64,000 nt of DNA from Prosopocoilus inquinatus (GCA_036172665.1 CM069870.1:43048001-43112000); one strand, 5' to 3'; counted from the first letter of the stretch, positions 24,958 to 39,860 are shown. Numbers and translations are program-made. Notes: generated by a model from the letters alone, not told the origin.

Positions 24958-27900
24958 GTACCTAATCGATCCTTACTCATCTATCATGTTATTTGACGTT
25001 TCGATGGACTCCAGTAACTCTAATGTGAGATACGAAGTTCTCGGACGCAGCTGAAGCTGGAAATAGTTTTAAATGAAACAACACGTATTAGCGTTGTTCC
25101 TGTGATGTATCTAAACGATCCTTACTTATCTAACATGCTATTTGACGTTTGGATGGACTCCAGTAAATCAGATGTGAGATACAAAGTTTTTGGACGCAGC
25201 AGGAGCTGGAAATAGTTTTAAACGAAACAACACCTATTAGCGTTGTTCCTGTGCTGTATCTAATCGATCCTTACTCATATATCATGTTATTTGGCGTTTC
25301 GATGGACTCCAGTAACTTTGATGTGAGATACGAAGTTCTCGGACGCAGCTGAAGCTGGAAATAGTTTTAAACGAAACAACACGTATTAGCGTTGTTCCTG
25401 TGATGTACCTAATCGATCCTTACTCATCTATCATGTTATTTGACGTTTCGATGGACTCCAGTAACTCTAATGTGAGATACGAAATTCTCGGACGCAGCAG
25501 AACCTGGAAATAGTTTTAAACGAAACAACACGCATTAGCGTTGTTCCTGTGATGTATCTAATCGATCCTTACTCATCTATCATGTTATTTGGCGTTTCGA
25601 TGGACTCCAGTAACTTTGATGGGAGATACGAAGTTCTCGGACGCAGCTGAAGCTGGAAATAGTTTTAAATGAAACAACACGTATTAGCGTTGTTCCTGTG
25701 ATGTATCTAAACGATCCTTACTTATCTAATATGTTATTTGACGTTTGGATGGACTCCAGTAAGTCTGATGTGAGATACCAAGTTTTTGGACGCAGCAGGA
25801 ACTGGAAATAGTTTTAAACGAAACAACACGTATTAGCGTTGTTCCTGTGCTGTATCTAATCGATCCTTACTCATATATCATGTTATTTGCCGTTTCGATG
25901 GACTCCAGTAACTTTGATGTGAGATACGAAGTTCTCGGACGCAGCTGAAGCTGGAAATAGTTTTAAATGAAACAACAAGTATTAGCGTTGTTCCTGTGAT
26001 GTATCTAAACGATCCTTACTTATCTAACATGTTATTTGACGTTTGGATGGACTCCAATAAGTCTGATGTGAGATACAAAGTTTTTGGACGCAGCAGGAGC
26101 TGGAAATAGTTTTAAACGAAACAACACGCATTAGCGTTGTTCCTGTGATGTATCTAATCGATCCTTACTCATCTATCATGTTATTTGACGTTTGGATGGA
26201 CTCCAGTAACTCTGATGTGAGATACAAAGTTTTTGGACGCAGCAGAAGCTGGAAATAGTTTTGAACGAAACAACACGTATTAGCGTTGTTCCTGTGATGT
26301 ATCTAATCGATCCTTACTTAGCTACTATGTTATTTGACGTTTCGATGGACTCCAGTAACTCTAATGTGAGATACGAAATTTTCGGACGCAGCAGAAGCTG
26401 GAAATAGTTTTAAACGAAACAACACGCATTAGCGTTGTTCCTGTGATGTATCTAATCGATCCTTACTCATCTATCATGTTATTTGGCGTTTCGATGGACT
26501 CCAGTAACTTTGATGTGAGATACGAAGTTCTCGGACGCAGCTGAAGCTGGAAATAGTTTTAAATGAAACAACACGTATTAGCGTTGTTCCTGTGATGTAT
26601 CTAAACGATCCTTACTTATCTAACATGTTATTTGACGTTTGGATGGACTCCAGTAAATCTGATGTGAGATACAAAGTTTTTGGACGCAGCAGGAGCTGGA
26701 AATAGTTTTAAACGAAACAACACGTATTAGCGTTGTTCCTGTCCTGCATCTAATCGATCCTTACTCATATATCATGTTATTTGGCGTTTCGATGGACTCC
26801 AGTAACTTTGATGTGAGATACGAAGTTCTCGGACGCAGCTGAAGCTGGAAATAGTTTTAAATGAAACAACACGTATTAGCGTTGTTCCTGTGATGTATCT
26901 AATCGATCCTTACTCATCTATCATGTTATTTGGCGTTTCGATGGACTCCAGTAGCTCTGATGTGAGACACGACGTTTTCTGAGGCAGCAGAAGCTCTAAA
27001 TAGATTTAAACGAAACAACACGCATTAGCGTTCTTCCTGTGATGTATCTAATCGATCCTTACTCATCTATCATGTTATTTGGCGTTTCGATGGACTCCAG
27101 TAACTTTGATGTGAGATACGAAGTTCTCGGACGCAGCTGAAGCTGGAAATAGTTTTAAACGAAACAACACGCATTAGCGTTGTTCCTGTGATGTATCTAA
27201 TCGATCCTTAATTATCTATCATGTTATTTGACGTTTGGATGGACTCCAGTAACCCTGACGTGAGATACGAAGTTCTCGGACGCAGCAGAAGCTGGAAATA
27301 GTTTTAAACGAAACAACACGCATTAGCGTTGTTCCTGTGATGTATCTAATCGATCCTTACTTATCTATCATGTTATTTGACGTTTGGATGGACTCCAGTA
27401 GCTCTGATGTGAGATACGACGTTTTCTGAGGTAGCACAAGGTGGAAATAGATTTAAACGAAACAACACGCATTAGCGTTCTTCCTGTGATGTATCTAATC
27501 GATCCTTACTCATCTATCATGTTATTTGGCGTTTCGATGGACTCCAGTAACTTTGATGTGAGATACGAAGTTCTCGGACGCAGCTGAAGCTGGAAATAGT
27601 TTTGAATGAAACAACACGTATTAGCGTTGTTCCTGTGATGTATCTAAACGATCCTTACTTATCTAACATGTTATTTGACGTTTGGATGGACTCCAGTAAG
27701 TCTGATGTGAGATACAAAGTTCTTGGACGCAGCAGGAGCTGGAAATAGTTTTAAACGAAACAACACGTATTAGCGTTGTTCCTGTGCTGTATCTAATCGA
27801 TCCTTACTCATATATCATGTTATTTGGCGTTTCGATGGACTCCAGTAACTTTGATGTGAGATACGAAGTTCTCGGACGCAGCTGAAGCTGGAAATAGTTT

Positions 27901-29577
27901 TAAATGAAACAACAAGTATTAGCGTTGTTCCTGTGATGTATCTAAACGATCCTTACTTATCTAACATGTTATTTGACGTTTGGATGGACTCCAGTAAGTC
28001 TGATGTGAGATACAAAGTTCTCGGACGCAGCGGAAGCTGGAAATAGTTTTAAATGAAACAACATGTATTAGCGTTGTTCCTGTGATGTATCTAAACCATC
28101 CTTACTTATCTAACATTGTTATTTGACGTTTGGATGGGCTCCAGTAAGTCTGATGTGAGATACCAAGTTTTTGGACGCAGCAGGAGCTGGAAATAGTTTT
28201 AAACGAAACAACACGTATTAGCGTTGTTCCTGTGCTGTATCTAATCGATCCTTACTCATATATCATGTTATTTGGCGTTTCGATGGACTCCAGTAACTTT
28301 GATGTGAGATACGAAGTTCTCGGACGCAGCTGAAGCTGGAAATAGTTTTAAATGAAACAACACGTATTAGCGTTGTTCCTGTGATGTATCTAAACGATCC
28401 TTACTTATCTAACATGTTATTTGACGTTTGGATGGACTCCAGTAAGTCTGATGTGAGATACAAAGTTTTTGGACGCAGCAGGAGCTGGAAATAGTTTTAA
28501 ACGAAACAACACGCATTAGCGTTGTTCCTGTGATGTATCTAATCGATCCTTACTCATCTATCATGTTATTTGACGCTTCGATGGACTCCAGTAACTCTAA
28601 TGTGAGAAACGAAATTTTCGGACGCAGCAGAAGCTGGAAATAGTTTTAAACGAAACAACACGCATTAGCGTTGTTCCTGTGATGTATCTAATCGATCCTT
28701 ACTTATCTATCATGTTATTTGACGTTTGGATGGACTCCAGTAACCCTGACTTGAGATACGAAGTTCTCGGACGCAGCAGAACCTGGAAATAGTTTTAAAC
28801 GAAACAACACGCATTAGCGTTGTTCCTGTGATGTATTTAATCGATCTTTACTCATCTATCATGTTATTTGGCGTTTCGATGAACTCCAGTAACTTTGATG
28901 GGAGATACGAAGTTCTCGGACGCAGCTGAAGCTGGAAATAGTTTTAAATGAAACAACACGTATTAGCGTTGTTCCTGTGATGTATCTAAACGATCCTTAC
29001 TTATCTAACATGTTATTTGACGTTTGGATGGACTCCAGTAAGTCTGATGTGAGATACAAAGTTCTTGGACGCAGCAGGAGCTGGAAATAGTTTTAAACGA
29101 AACAACACGTATTAGCGTTGTTCCTGTGCTGTATCTAATCGATCCTTACTCATATATCATGTTATTTGGCGTTTCGATGGACTCCAGTAACTTTGATGTG
29201 AGATACGAAGTTCTCGGACGCAGCTGAAGCTGGAAATAGTTTTAAATGAAACAACACGTATTACCGTTGTTCCTGTGATGTATCTAAACGATCCTTACTT
29301 ATCTAACATGTTATTTGACGTTTGGATGGACTCCAGTAAGTCTGATGTGAGATACAAAGTTTTTGGACGCAGCAGGAGCTGGAAATAGTTTTAAACGAAA
29401 CAACACGCATTAGCGTTGTTCCTGTGATGTATCTAATCGATCCTTACTCATCTATCATGTTATTTGACGTTTGGATGGACTCCAGTAACTCTGATGTGAG
29501 ATACAAAGTTTTTGGACGCAGCAGGAGCTGGAAATAGTTTTAAACGAAACAACACGCATTAGCGTTGTTCCTGTGAT
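24958..29577 (+). repeat. HOR-B copy 3 (31 monomers, 4,620 bp)
   Basis: This is a full-length copy between GTACCTAAT markers. It shares TTTGCCGTTTCG (near 25,888) with copy 2 and has a private CTGTCCTGCATC near 26,741. A second GTACCTAAT at 25405 stands 447 bp inside the copy; in copy 4 the three monomers between these two sites are missing. It corresponds to copy 5 at an offset of 14,903 bp. Confidence 0.86.
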
Positions 29578-32500
29578 GTACCTAATCGATCCTTACTCAT
29601 CTATCATGTTATTTGACGTTTCGATGGACTCCAGTAACTCTAATGTGAGATACGAAATTCTCGGACGCAGCAGAACCTGGAAATAGTTTTAAACGAAACA
29701 ACACGCATTAGCGTTGTTCCTGTGATGTATCTAATCGATCCTTACTCATCTATCATGTTATTTGGCGTTTCGATGGACTCCAGTAACTTTGATGGGAGAT
29801 ACGAAGTTCTCGGACGCAGCTGAAGCTGGAAATAGTTTTAAATGAAACAACACGTATTAGCGTTGTTCCTGTGATGTATCTAAACGATCCTTACTTATCT
29901 AATATGTTATTTGACGTTTGGATGGACTCCAGTAAGTCTGATGTGAGATACCAAGTTTTTGGACGCAGCAGGAACTGGAAATAGTTTTAAACGAAACAAC
30001 ACGTATTAGCGTTGTTCCTGTGCTGTATCTAATCGATCCTTACTCATATATCATGTTATTTGGCGTTTCGATGGACTCCAGTAACTTTGATGTGAGATAC
30101 GAAGTTCTCGGACGCAGCTGAAGCTGGAAATAGTTTTAAATGAAACAACAAGTATTAGCGTTGTTCCTGTGATGTATCTAAACGATCCTTACTTATCTAA
30201 CATGTTATTTGACGTTTGGATGGACTCCAATAAGTCTGATGTGAGATACAAAGTTTTTGGACGCAGCAGGAGCTGGAAATAGTTTTAAACGAAACAACAC
30301 GCATTAGCGTTGTTCCTGTGATGTATCTAATCGATCCTTACTCATCTATCATGTTATTTGACGTTTGGATGGACTCCAGTAACTCTGATGTGAGATACAA
30401 AGTTTTTGGACGCAGCAGAAGCTGGAAATAGTTTTGAACGAAACAACACGTATTAGCGTTGTTCCTGTGATGTATCTAATCGATCCTTACTTAGCTACTA
30501 TGTTATTTGACGTTTCGATGGACTCCAGTAACTCTAATGTGAGATACGAAATTTTCGGACGCAGCAGAAGCTGGAAATAGTTTTAAACGAAACAACACGC
30601 ATTAGCGTTGTTCCTGTGATGTATCTAATCGATCCTTACTCATCTATCATGTTATTTGGCGTTTCGATGGACTCCAGTAACTTTGATGTGAGATACGAAG
30701 TTCTCGGACGCAGCTGAAGCTGGAAATAGTTTTAAATGAAACAACACGTATTAGCGTTGTTCCTGTGATGTATCTAAACGATCCTTACTTATCTAACATG
30801 TTATTTGACGTTTGGATGGACTCCAGTAAATCTGATGTGAGATACAAAGTTTTTGGACGCAGCAGGAGCTGGAAATAGTTTTAAACGAAACAACACGTAT
30901 TAGCGTTGTTCCTGTGCTGCATCTAATCGATCCTTACTCATATATCATGTTATTTGGCGTTTCGATGGACTCCAGTAACTTTGATGTGAGATACGAAGTT
31001 CTCGGACGCAGCTGAAGCTGGAAATAGTTTTAAATGAAACAACACGTATTAGCGTTGTTCCTGTGATGTATCTAATCGATCCTTACTCATCTATCATGTT
31101 ATTTGGCGTTTCGATGGACTCCAGTAGCTCTGATGTGAGACACGACGTTTTCTGAGGCAGCAGAAGCTCTAAATAGATTTAAACGAAACAACACGCATTA
31201 GCGTTCTTCCTGTGATGTTTCTAATCGATCCTTACTCATCTATCATGTTATTTGGCGTTTCGATGGACTCCAGTAACTTTGATGTGAGATACGAAGTTCT
31301 CGGACGCAGCTGAAGCTGGAAATAGTTTTAAACGAAACAACACGCATTAGCGTTGTTCCTGTGATGTATCTAATCGATCCTTAATTATCTATCATGTTAT
31401 TTGACGTTTGGATGGACTCCAGTAACCCTGACGTGAGATACGAAGTTCTCGGACGCAGCAGAAGCTGGAAATAGTTTTAAACGAAACAACACGCATTAGC
31501 GTTGTTCCTGTGATGTATCTAATCGATCCTTACTTATCTATCATGTTATTTGACGTTTGGATGGACTCCAGTAGCTCTGATGTGAGATACGACGTTTTCT
31601 GAGGCAGCACAAGGTGGAAATAGATTTAAACGAAACAACACGCATTAGCGTTCTTCCTGTGATGTATCTAATCGATCCTTACTCATCTATCATGTTATTT
31701 GGCGTTTCGATGGACTCCAGTAACTTTGATGTGAGATACGAAGTTCTCGGACGCAGCTGAAGCTGGAAATAGTTTTGAATGAAACAACACGTATTAGCGT
31801 TGTTCCTGTGATGTATCTAAACGATCCTTACTTATCTAACATGTTATTTGACGTTTGGATGGACTCCAGTAAGTCTGATGTGAGATACAAAGTTCTTGGA
31901 CGCAGCAGGAGCTGGAAATAGTTTTAAACGAAACAACACGTATTAGCGTTGTTCCTGTGCTGTATCTAATCGATCCTTACTCATATATCATGTTATTTGG
32001 CGTTTCGATGGACTCCAGTAACTTTGATGTGAGATACGAAGTTCTCGGACGCAGCTGAAGCTGGAAATAGTTTTAAATGAAACAACAAGTATTAGCGTTG
32101 TTCCTGTGATGTATCTAAACGATCCTTACTTATCTAACATGTTATTTGACGTTTGGATGGACTCCAGTAAGTCTGATGTGAGATACAAAGTTCTCGGACG
32201 CAGCGGAAGCTGGAAATAGTTTTAAATGAAACAACATGTATTAGCGTTGTTCCTGTGATGTATCTAAACCATCCTTACTTATCTAACATTGTTATTTGAC
32301 GTTTGGATGGGCTCCAGTAAGTCTGATGTGAGATACCAAGTTTTTGGACGCAGCAGGAGCTGGAAATAGTTTTAAACGAAACAACACGTATTAGCGTTGT
32401 TCCTGTGCTGTATCTAATCGATCCTTACTCATATATCATGTTATTTGGCGTTTCGATGGACTCCAGTAACTTTGATGTGAGATACGAAGTTCTCGGACGC

Positions 32501-33680
32501 AGCTGAAGCTGGAAATAGTTTTAAATGAAACAACACGTATTAGCGTTGTTCCTGTGATGTATCTAAACGATCCTTACTTATCTAACATGTTATTTGACGT
32601 TTGGATGGACTCCAGTAAGTCTGATGTGAGATAAAAAGTTTTTGGACGCAGCAGGAGCTGGAAATAGTTTTAAACGAAACAACACGCATTAGCGTTGTTC
32701 CTGTGATGTATCTAATCGATCCTTACTCATCTATCATGTTATTTGACGCTTCGATGGACTCCAGTAACTCTAATGTGAGAAACGAAATTTTCGGACGCAG
32801 CAGAAGCTGGAAATAGTTTTAAACGAAACAACACGCATTAGCGTTGTCCCTGTGATGTATCTAATCGATCCTTACTTATCTATCATGTTATTTGACGTTT
32901 GGATGGACTCCAGTAACCCTGACTTGAGATACGAAGTTCTCGGACGCAGCAGAACCTGGAAATAGTTTTAAACGAAACAACACGCATTAGCGTTGTTCCT
33001 GTGATGTATTTAATCGATCTTTACTCATCTATCATGTTATTTGGCGTTTCGATGAACTCCAGTAACTTTGATGGGAGATACGAAGTTCTCGGACGCAGCT
33101 GAAGCTGGAAATAGTTTTAAATGAAACAACACGTATTAGCGTTGTTCCTGTGATGTATCTAAACGATCCTTACTTATCTAACATGTTATTTGACGTTTGG
33201 ATGGACTCCAGTAAGTCTGATGTGAGATACAAAGTTCTTGGACGCAGCAGGAGCTGGAAATAGTTTTAAACGAAACAACACGTATTAGCGTTGTTCCTGT
33301 GCTGTATCTAATCGATCCTTACTCATATATCATGTTATTTGGCGTTTCGATGGACTCCAGTAACTTTGATGTGAGATACGAAGTTCTCGGACGCAGCTGA
33401 AGCTGGAAATAGTTTTAAATGAAACAACACGTATTACCGTTGTTCCTGTGATGTATCTAAACGATCCTTACTTATCTAACATGTTATTTGACGTTTGGAT
33501 GGACTCCAGTAAGTCTGATGTGAGATACAAAGTTTTTGGACGCAGCAGGAGCTGGAAATAGTTTTAAACGAAACAACACGCATTAGCGTTGTTCCTGTGA
33601 TGTATCTAATCGATCCTTACTCATCTATCATGTTATTTGACGTTTGGATGGACTCCAGTAACTCTGATGTGAGATACAAA
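29578..33680 (+). repeat. HOR-B copy 4, contracted version (28-monomer spacing)
   Basis: The marker spacing across this copy is 4,173 bp (31 monomers minus 3). The GTACCTAAT monomer passes directly into GATACGAAATTCTCGG, so the three monomers between the paired GTACCTAAT sites of copy 3, including ACACCTATTAG, are deleted. Private variants are TGATGTTTCTAATC near 31,213 and GTTGTCCCTGTG at 32843. Near 33,680 the copy joins early to a CAGCAGAAGC/TTTTGAACG monomer and skips the next unit start. The right edge is approximate. Confidence 0.83.
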
Positions 33681-35222
33681 GTTTTTGGACGCAGCAGAAG
33701 CTGGAAATAGTTTTGAACGAAACAACACGTATTAGCGTTGTTCCTGTGATGTATCTAATCGATCCTTACTTAGCTACTATTTTATTTGACGTTTCGATGG
33801 ACTCCAGTAACTCTAATATGAGATACGAAATTTTCGGACGCAGCAGAAGCTGGAAATAGTTTTAAACGAAACAACACGCATTAGCGTTGTTCCTGTGATG
33901 TATCTAATCGATCCTTACTCATCTATCATGTTATTTGGCGTTTCGATGGACTCCAGTAACTTTGATGTGAGATACGAAGTTCTCGGACGCAGCTGAAGCT
34001 GGAAATAGTTTTAAATGAAACAACACGTATTAGCGTTGTTCCTGTGATGTATCTAAACGATCCTTACTTATCTAACATGTTATTTGACGTTTGGATGGAC
34101 TCCAGTAAGTCTGATGTGAGATACAAAGTTCTTGGACGCAGCAGGAGCTGGAAATAGTTTTAAACGAAACAACACATATTAGCGTTGTTCCTGTGCTGTA
34201 TCTAATCGATCCTTACTCATATATCATGTTATTTGGCGTTTCGATGGACTCCAGTAACTTTGATGTGAGATACGAAGTTCTCGGACGCAGCTGAAGCTGG
34301 AAATAGTTTTAAATGAAACAACACGTATTAGCGTTGTTCCTGTGATGTATCTAAACGATCCTTACTTATCTAACATGTTATTTGACGTTTGGATGGACTC
34401 CAGTAAGTCTGATGTGAGATACAAAGTTTTTGGACGCAGCAGGAGCTGGAAATAGTTTTAAACGAAACAACACGCATTAGCGTTGTTCCTGTGATGTATC
34501 TAATCGATCCTTACTCATCTATCATGTTATTTGACGCTTCGATGGACTCCAGTAACTCTAATGTGAGAAACGAAATTTTCGGACGCAGCAGAAGCTGGAA
34601 ATAGTTTTAAACGAAACAACACGCATTAGCGTTGTTCCTGTGATGTATCTAATCGATCCTTACTTATCTATCATGTTATTTGACGTTTGGATGGACTCCA
34701 GTAACCCTGACTTGAGATACGAAGTTCTCGGACGCAGCAGAACCTGGAAATAGTTTTAAACGAAACAACACGCATTAGCGTTGTTCCTGTGATGTATTTA
34801 ATCGATCTTTACTCATCTATCATGTTATTTGGCGTTTCGATGGACTCCAGTAACTTTGATGGGAGATACGAAGTTCTCGGACGCAGCTGAAGCTGGAAAT
34901 AGTTTTAAATGAAACAACACGTATTAGCGTTGTTCCTGTGATGTATCTAAACGATCCTTACTTATCTAACATGTTATTTGACGTTTGGATGGACTCCAGT
35001 AAGTCTGATGTGAGATACAAAGTTCTTGGACGCAGCAGGAGCTGGAAATAGTTTTAAACGAAACAACACGTATTAGCGTTGTTCCTGTGCTGTATCTAAT
35101 CGATCCTTACTCATATATCATGTTATTTGGCGTTTCGATGGACTCCAGTAACTTTGATGTGAGATACGAAGTTCTCGGACGCAGCTGAAGCTGGAAATAG
35201 TTTTAAATGAAACAACACGTAT
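33435..35222 (+). repeat. 12-monomer (1,788-bp) duplication unit
   Basis: The TACCGTTG marker stands at 33435 and 35223, exactly 12 x 149 bp apart. The unit contains TTAGCTACTATTTTATT, GAGAAACG, CCCTGACTTGAG and GATGGGAG monomers. The same spacing is found at 47891-49679 and again near 56-58 kb. Confidence 0.83.
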
Positions 35223-36260
35223 TACCGTTGTTCCTGTGATGTATCTAAACGATCCTTACTTATCTAACATGTTATTTGACGTTTGGATGGACTCCAGTAA
35301 GTCTGATGTGAGATACAAAGTTTTTGGACGCAGCAGAAGCTGGAAATAGTTTTGAACGAAACAACACGTATTAGCGTTGTTCCTGTGATGTATCTAATCG
35401 ATCCTTACTCAGCTACTATTTTATTTGACGTTTCGATGGACTCCAGTAACTCTAATGTGAGATACGAAATTTTCGGACGCAGCAGAAGCTGGAAATAGTT
35501 TTAAACGGAACAACACGCATTAGCGTTGTTCCTGTGATGTATCTAATCGATCCTTACTCATCTATCATGTTATTTGGCGTTTCGATGGACTCCAGTAACT
35601 TTGATGTGAGATACGAAGTTCTCGGACGCAGCTGAAGCTGGAAATAGTTTTAAATGAAACAACACGTATTAGCGTAGTTCCTGTGATGTATCTAAACGAT
35701 CCTTACTTATCTAACATGTTATTTGACGTTTGGATGGACTCCAGTAAGTCTGATGTGAGATACAAAGTTCTTGGACGCAGCAGGAGCTGGAAATAGTTTT
35801 AAACGAAACAACACGTATTAGCGTTGTTCCTGTGCTGTATCTAATCGATCCTTACTTATATATCATGTTATTTGGCGTTTCGATGGGCTCCAGTAACTTT
35901 GATGTGAGATACGAAGTTCTCGGACGCAGCTGAAGCTGGAAATAGTTTTAAATGAAACAACACGTATTAGCGTTGTTCCTGTGATGTATCTAAACGATCC
36001 TTACTTATCTAACATGTTATTTGACGTTTGGATGGACTCCAGTAATTCTGATGTGAGATACAAAGTTCTTGGACGTAGCAGGAGCTGGAAATAGTTTTAA
36101 ACGAAACAACACGTATTAGCGTTGTTCCTGTGCTGTATCTAATCGATCCTTACTCATATATCATGTTATTTGGCGTTTCGATGGACTCCAGTAACTTTGA
36201 TGTGAGATACGAAGTTCTCGGACGCAGCTGAAGCTGGAAATAGTTTTAAATGAAACAACA
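33681..36260 (+). repeat. HOR-B variant cassette, first copy
   Basis: This stretch carries private variants seen elsewhere only at an offset of 14,456 bp: AATATGAG at 33815, ACACATATT at 34172, CGGAAC at 35506, AGCGTAGTTCC at 35671, GATGGGCTCC at 35882 and GGACGTAGCA at 36071. It also includes most of a 12-monomer duplication marked by TACCGTTG at 33435 and 35223. Downstream, from about 36,260, canonical family-B order resumes with the CAAGTATTAG and CTCCAATAAG monomers. Confidence 0.85.
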
Positions 36261-39200
36261 AGTATTAGCGTTGTTCCTGTGATGTATCTAAACGATCCTT
36301 ACTTATCTAACATGTTATTTGACGTTTGGATGGACTCCAATAAGTCTGATGTGAGATACAAAGTTTTTGGACGCAGCAGGAGCTGGAAATAGTTTTAAAC
36401 GAAACAACACGCATTAGCGTTGTTCCTGTGATGTATCTAATCGATCCTTACTCATCTATCATGTTATTTGACGTTTGGATGGACTCCAGTAACTCTGATG
36501 TGAGATACAAAGTTTTTGGACGCAGCAGAAGCTGGAAATAGTTTTGAACGAAACAACACGTATTAGCGTTGTTCCTGTGATGTATCTAATCGATCCTTAC
36601 TTAGCTACTATGTTATTTGACGTTTCGATGGACTCCAGTAACTCTAATGTGAGATACGAAATTTTCGGACGCAGCAGAAGCTGGAAATAGTTTTAAACGA
36701 AACAACACGCATTAGCGTTGTTCCTGTGATGTATCTAATCGATCCTTACTCATCTATCATGTTATTTGGCGTTTCGATGGACTCCAGTAACTTTGATGTG
36801 AGATACGAAGTTCTCGGACGCAGCTGAAGCTGGAAATAGTTTTAAATGAAACAACACGTATTAGCGTTGTTCCTGTGATGTATCTAAACGATCCTTACTT
36901 ATCTAACATGTTATTTGACGTTTGGATGGACTCCAGTAAATCTGATGTGAGATACAAAGTTTTTGGACGCAGCAGGAGCTGGAAATAGTTTTAAACGAAA
37001 CAACACGTATTAGCGTTGTTCCTGTGCTGCATCTAATCGATCCTTACTCATATATCATGTTATTTGGCGTTTCGATGGACTCCAGTAACTTTGATGTGAG
37101 ATACGAAGTTCTCGGACGCAGCTGAAGCTGGAAATAGTTTTAAATGAAACAACACGTATTAGCGTTGTTCCTGTGATGTATCTAATCGATCCTTACTCAT
37201 CTATCATGTTATTTGGCGTTTCGATGGACTCCAGTAGCTCTGATGTGAGACACGACGTTTTCTGAGGCAGCAGAAGCTCTAAATAGATTTAAACGAAACA
37301 ACACGCATTAGCGTTCTTCCTGTGATGTATCTAATCGATCCTTACTCATCTATCATGTTATTTGGCGTTTCGATGGACTCCAGTAACTTTGATGTGAGAT
37401 ACGAAGTTCTCGGACGCAGCTGAAGCTGGAAATAGTTTTAAACGAAACAACACGCATTAGCGTTGTTCCTGTGATGTATCTAATCGATCCTTAATTATCT
37501 ATCATGTTATTTGACGTTTGGATGGACTCCACTAACCCTGACGTGAGATACGAAGTTCTCGGACGCAGCAGAAGCTGGAAATAGTTTTAAACGAAACAAC
37601 ACGCATTAGCGTTGTTCCTGTGATGTATCTAATCGATCCTTACTTATCTATCATGTTATTTGACGTTTGGATGGACTCCAGTAGCTCTGATGTGAGATAC
37701 GACGTTTTCTGAGGCAGCACAAGGTGGAAATAGATTTAAACGAAACAACACGCATTAGCGTTCTTCCTGTGATGTATCTAATCGATCCTTACTCATCTAT
37801 CATGTTATTTGGCGTTTCGATGGACTCCAGTAACTTTGATGTGAGATACGAAGTTCTCGGACGCAGCTGAAGCTGGAAATAGTTTTGAATGAAACAACAC
37901 GTATTAGCGTTGTTCCTGTGATGTATCTAAACGATCCTTACTTATCTAACATGTTATTTGACGTTTGGATGGACTCCAGTAAGTCTGATGTGAGATACAA
38001 AGTTCTTGGACGCAGCAGGAGCTGGAAATAGTTTTAAACGAAACAACACGTATTAGCGTTGTTCCTGTGCTGTATCTAATCGATCCTTACTCATATATCA
38101 TGTTATTTGGCGTTTCGATGGACTCCAGTAACTTTGATGTGAGATACGAAGTTCTCGGACGCAGCTGAAGCTGGAAATAGTTTTAAATGAAACAACAAGT
38201 ATTAGCGTTGTTCCTGTGATGTATCTAAACGATCCTTACTTATCTAACATGTTATTTGACGTTTGGATGGACTCCAGTAAGTCTGATGTGAGATACAAAG
38301 TTCTCGGACGCAGCGGAAGCTGGAAATAGTTTTAAATGAAACAACATGTATTAGCGTTGTTCCTGTGATGTATCTAAACCATCCTTACTTATCTAACATT
38401 GTTATTTGACGTTTGGATGGGCTCCAGTAAGTCTGATGTGAGATACCAAGTTTTTGGACGCAGCAGGAGCTGGAAATAGTTTTAAACGAAACAACACGTA
38501 TTAGCGTTGTTCCTGTGCTGTATCTAATCGATCCTTACTCATATATCATGTTATTTGGCGTTTCGATGGACTCCAGTAACTTTGATGTGAGATACGAAGT
38601 TCTCGGACGCAGCTGAAGCTGGAAATAGTTTTAAATGAAACAACACGTATTAGCGTTGTTCCTGTGATGTATCTAAACGATCCTTACTTATCTAACATGT
38701 TATTTGACGTTTGGATGGACTCCAGTAAGTCTGATGTGAGATACAAAGTTTTTGGACGCAGCAGGAGCTGGAAATAGTTTTAAACGAAACAACACGCATT
38801 AGCGTTGTTCCTGTGATGTATCTAATCGATCCTTACTCATCTATCATGTTATTTGACGCTTCGATGGACTCCAGTAACTCTAATGTGAGAAACGAAATTT
38901 TCGGACGCAGCAGAAGCTGGAAATAGTTTTAAACGAAACAACACGCATTAGCGTTGTTCCTGTGATGTATCTAATCGATCCTTACTTATCTATCATGTTA
39001 TTTGACGTTTGGATGGACTCCAGTAACCCTGACTTGAGATACGAAGTTCTCGGACGCAGCAGAACCTGGAAATAGTTTTAAACGAAACAACACGCATTAG
39101 CGTTGTTCCTGTGATGTATTTAATCGATCTTTACTCATCTATCATGTTATTTGGCGTTTCGATGAACTCCAGTAACTTTGATGGGAGATACGAAGTTCTC

Positions 39201-39860
39201 GGACGCAGCTGAAGCTGGAAATAGTTTTAAATGAAACAACACGTATTAGCGTTGTTCCTGTGATGTATCTAAACGATCCTTACTTATCTAACATGTTATT
39301 TGACGTTTGGATGGACTCCAGTAAGTCTGATGTGAGATACAAAGTTCTTGGACGCAGCAGGAGCTGGAAATAGTTTTAAACGAAACAACACGTATTAGCG
39401 TTGTTCCTGTGCTGTATCTAATCGATCCTTACTCATATATCATGTTATTTGGCGTTTCGATGGACTCCAGCAACTTTGATGTGAGATACGAAGTTCTCGG
39501 ACGCAGCTGAAGCTGGAAATAGTTTTAAATGAAACAACACGTATTACCGTTGTTCCTGTGATGTATCTAAACGATCCTTACTTATCTAACATGTTATTTG
39601 ACGTTTGGATGGACTCCAGTAAGTCTGATGTGAGATACAAAGTTTTTGGACGCAGCAGGAGCTGGAAATAGTTTTAAACGAAACAACACGCATTAGCGTT
39701 GTTCCTGTGATGTATCTAATCGATCCTTACTCATCTATCATGTTATTTGACGTTTGGATGGACTCCAGTAACTCTGATGTGAGATACAAAGTTTTTGGAC
39801 GCAGCAGGAGCTGGAAATAGTTTTAAACGAAACAACACGCATTAGCGTTGTTCCTGTGAT
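36261..39860 (+). repeat. HOR-B partial copy, downstream part of the unit
   Basis: The array resumes in the middle of the family-B unit (CAAGTATTAG, CTCCAATAAG), continues through TTAGCTACTATG, the TCTGAGG subtype at 37263, AACATTGTT at 38397 and TACCGTTG at 39545, and reaches the next unit start at 39861. A private CCACTAACCCTG stands near 37,529. Confidence 0.83.
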
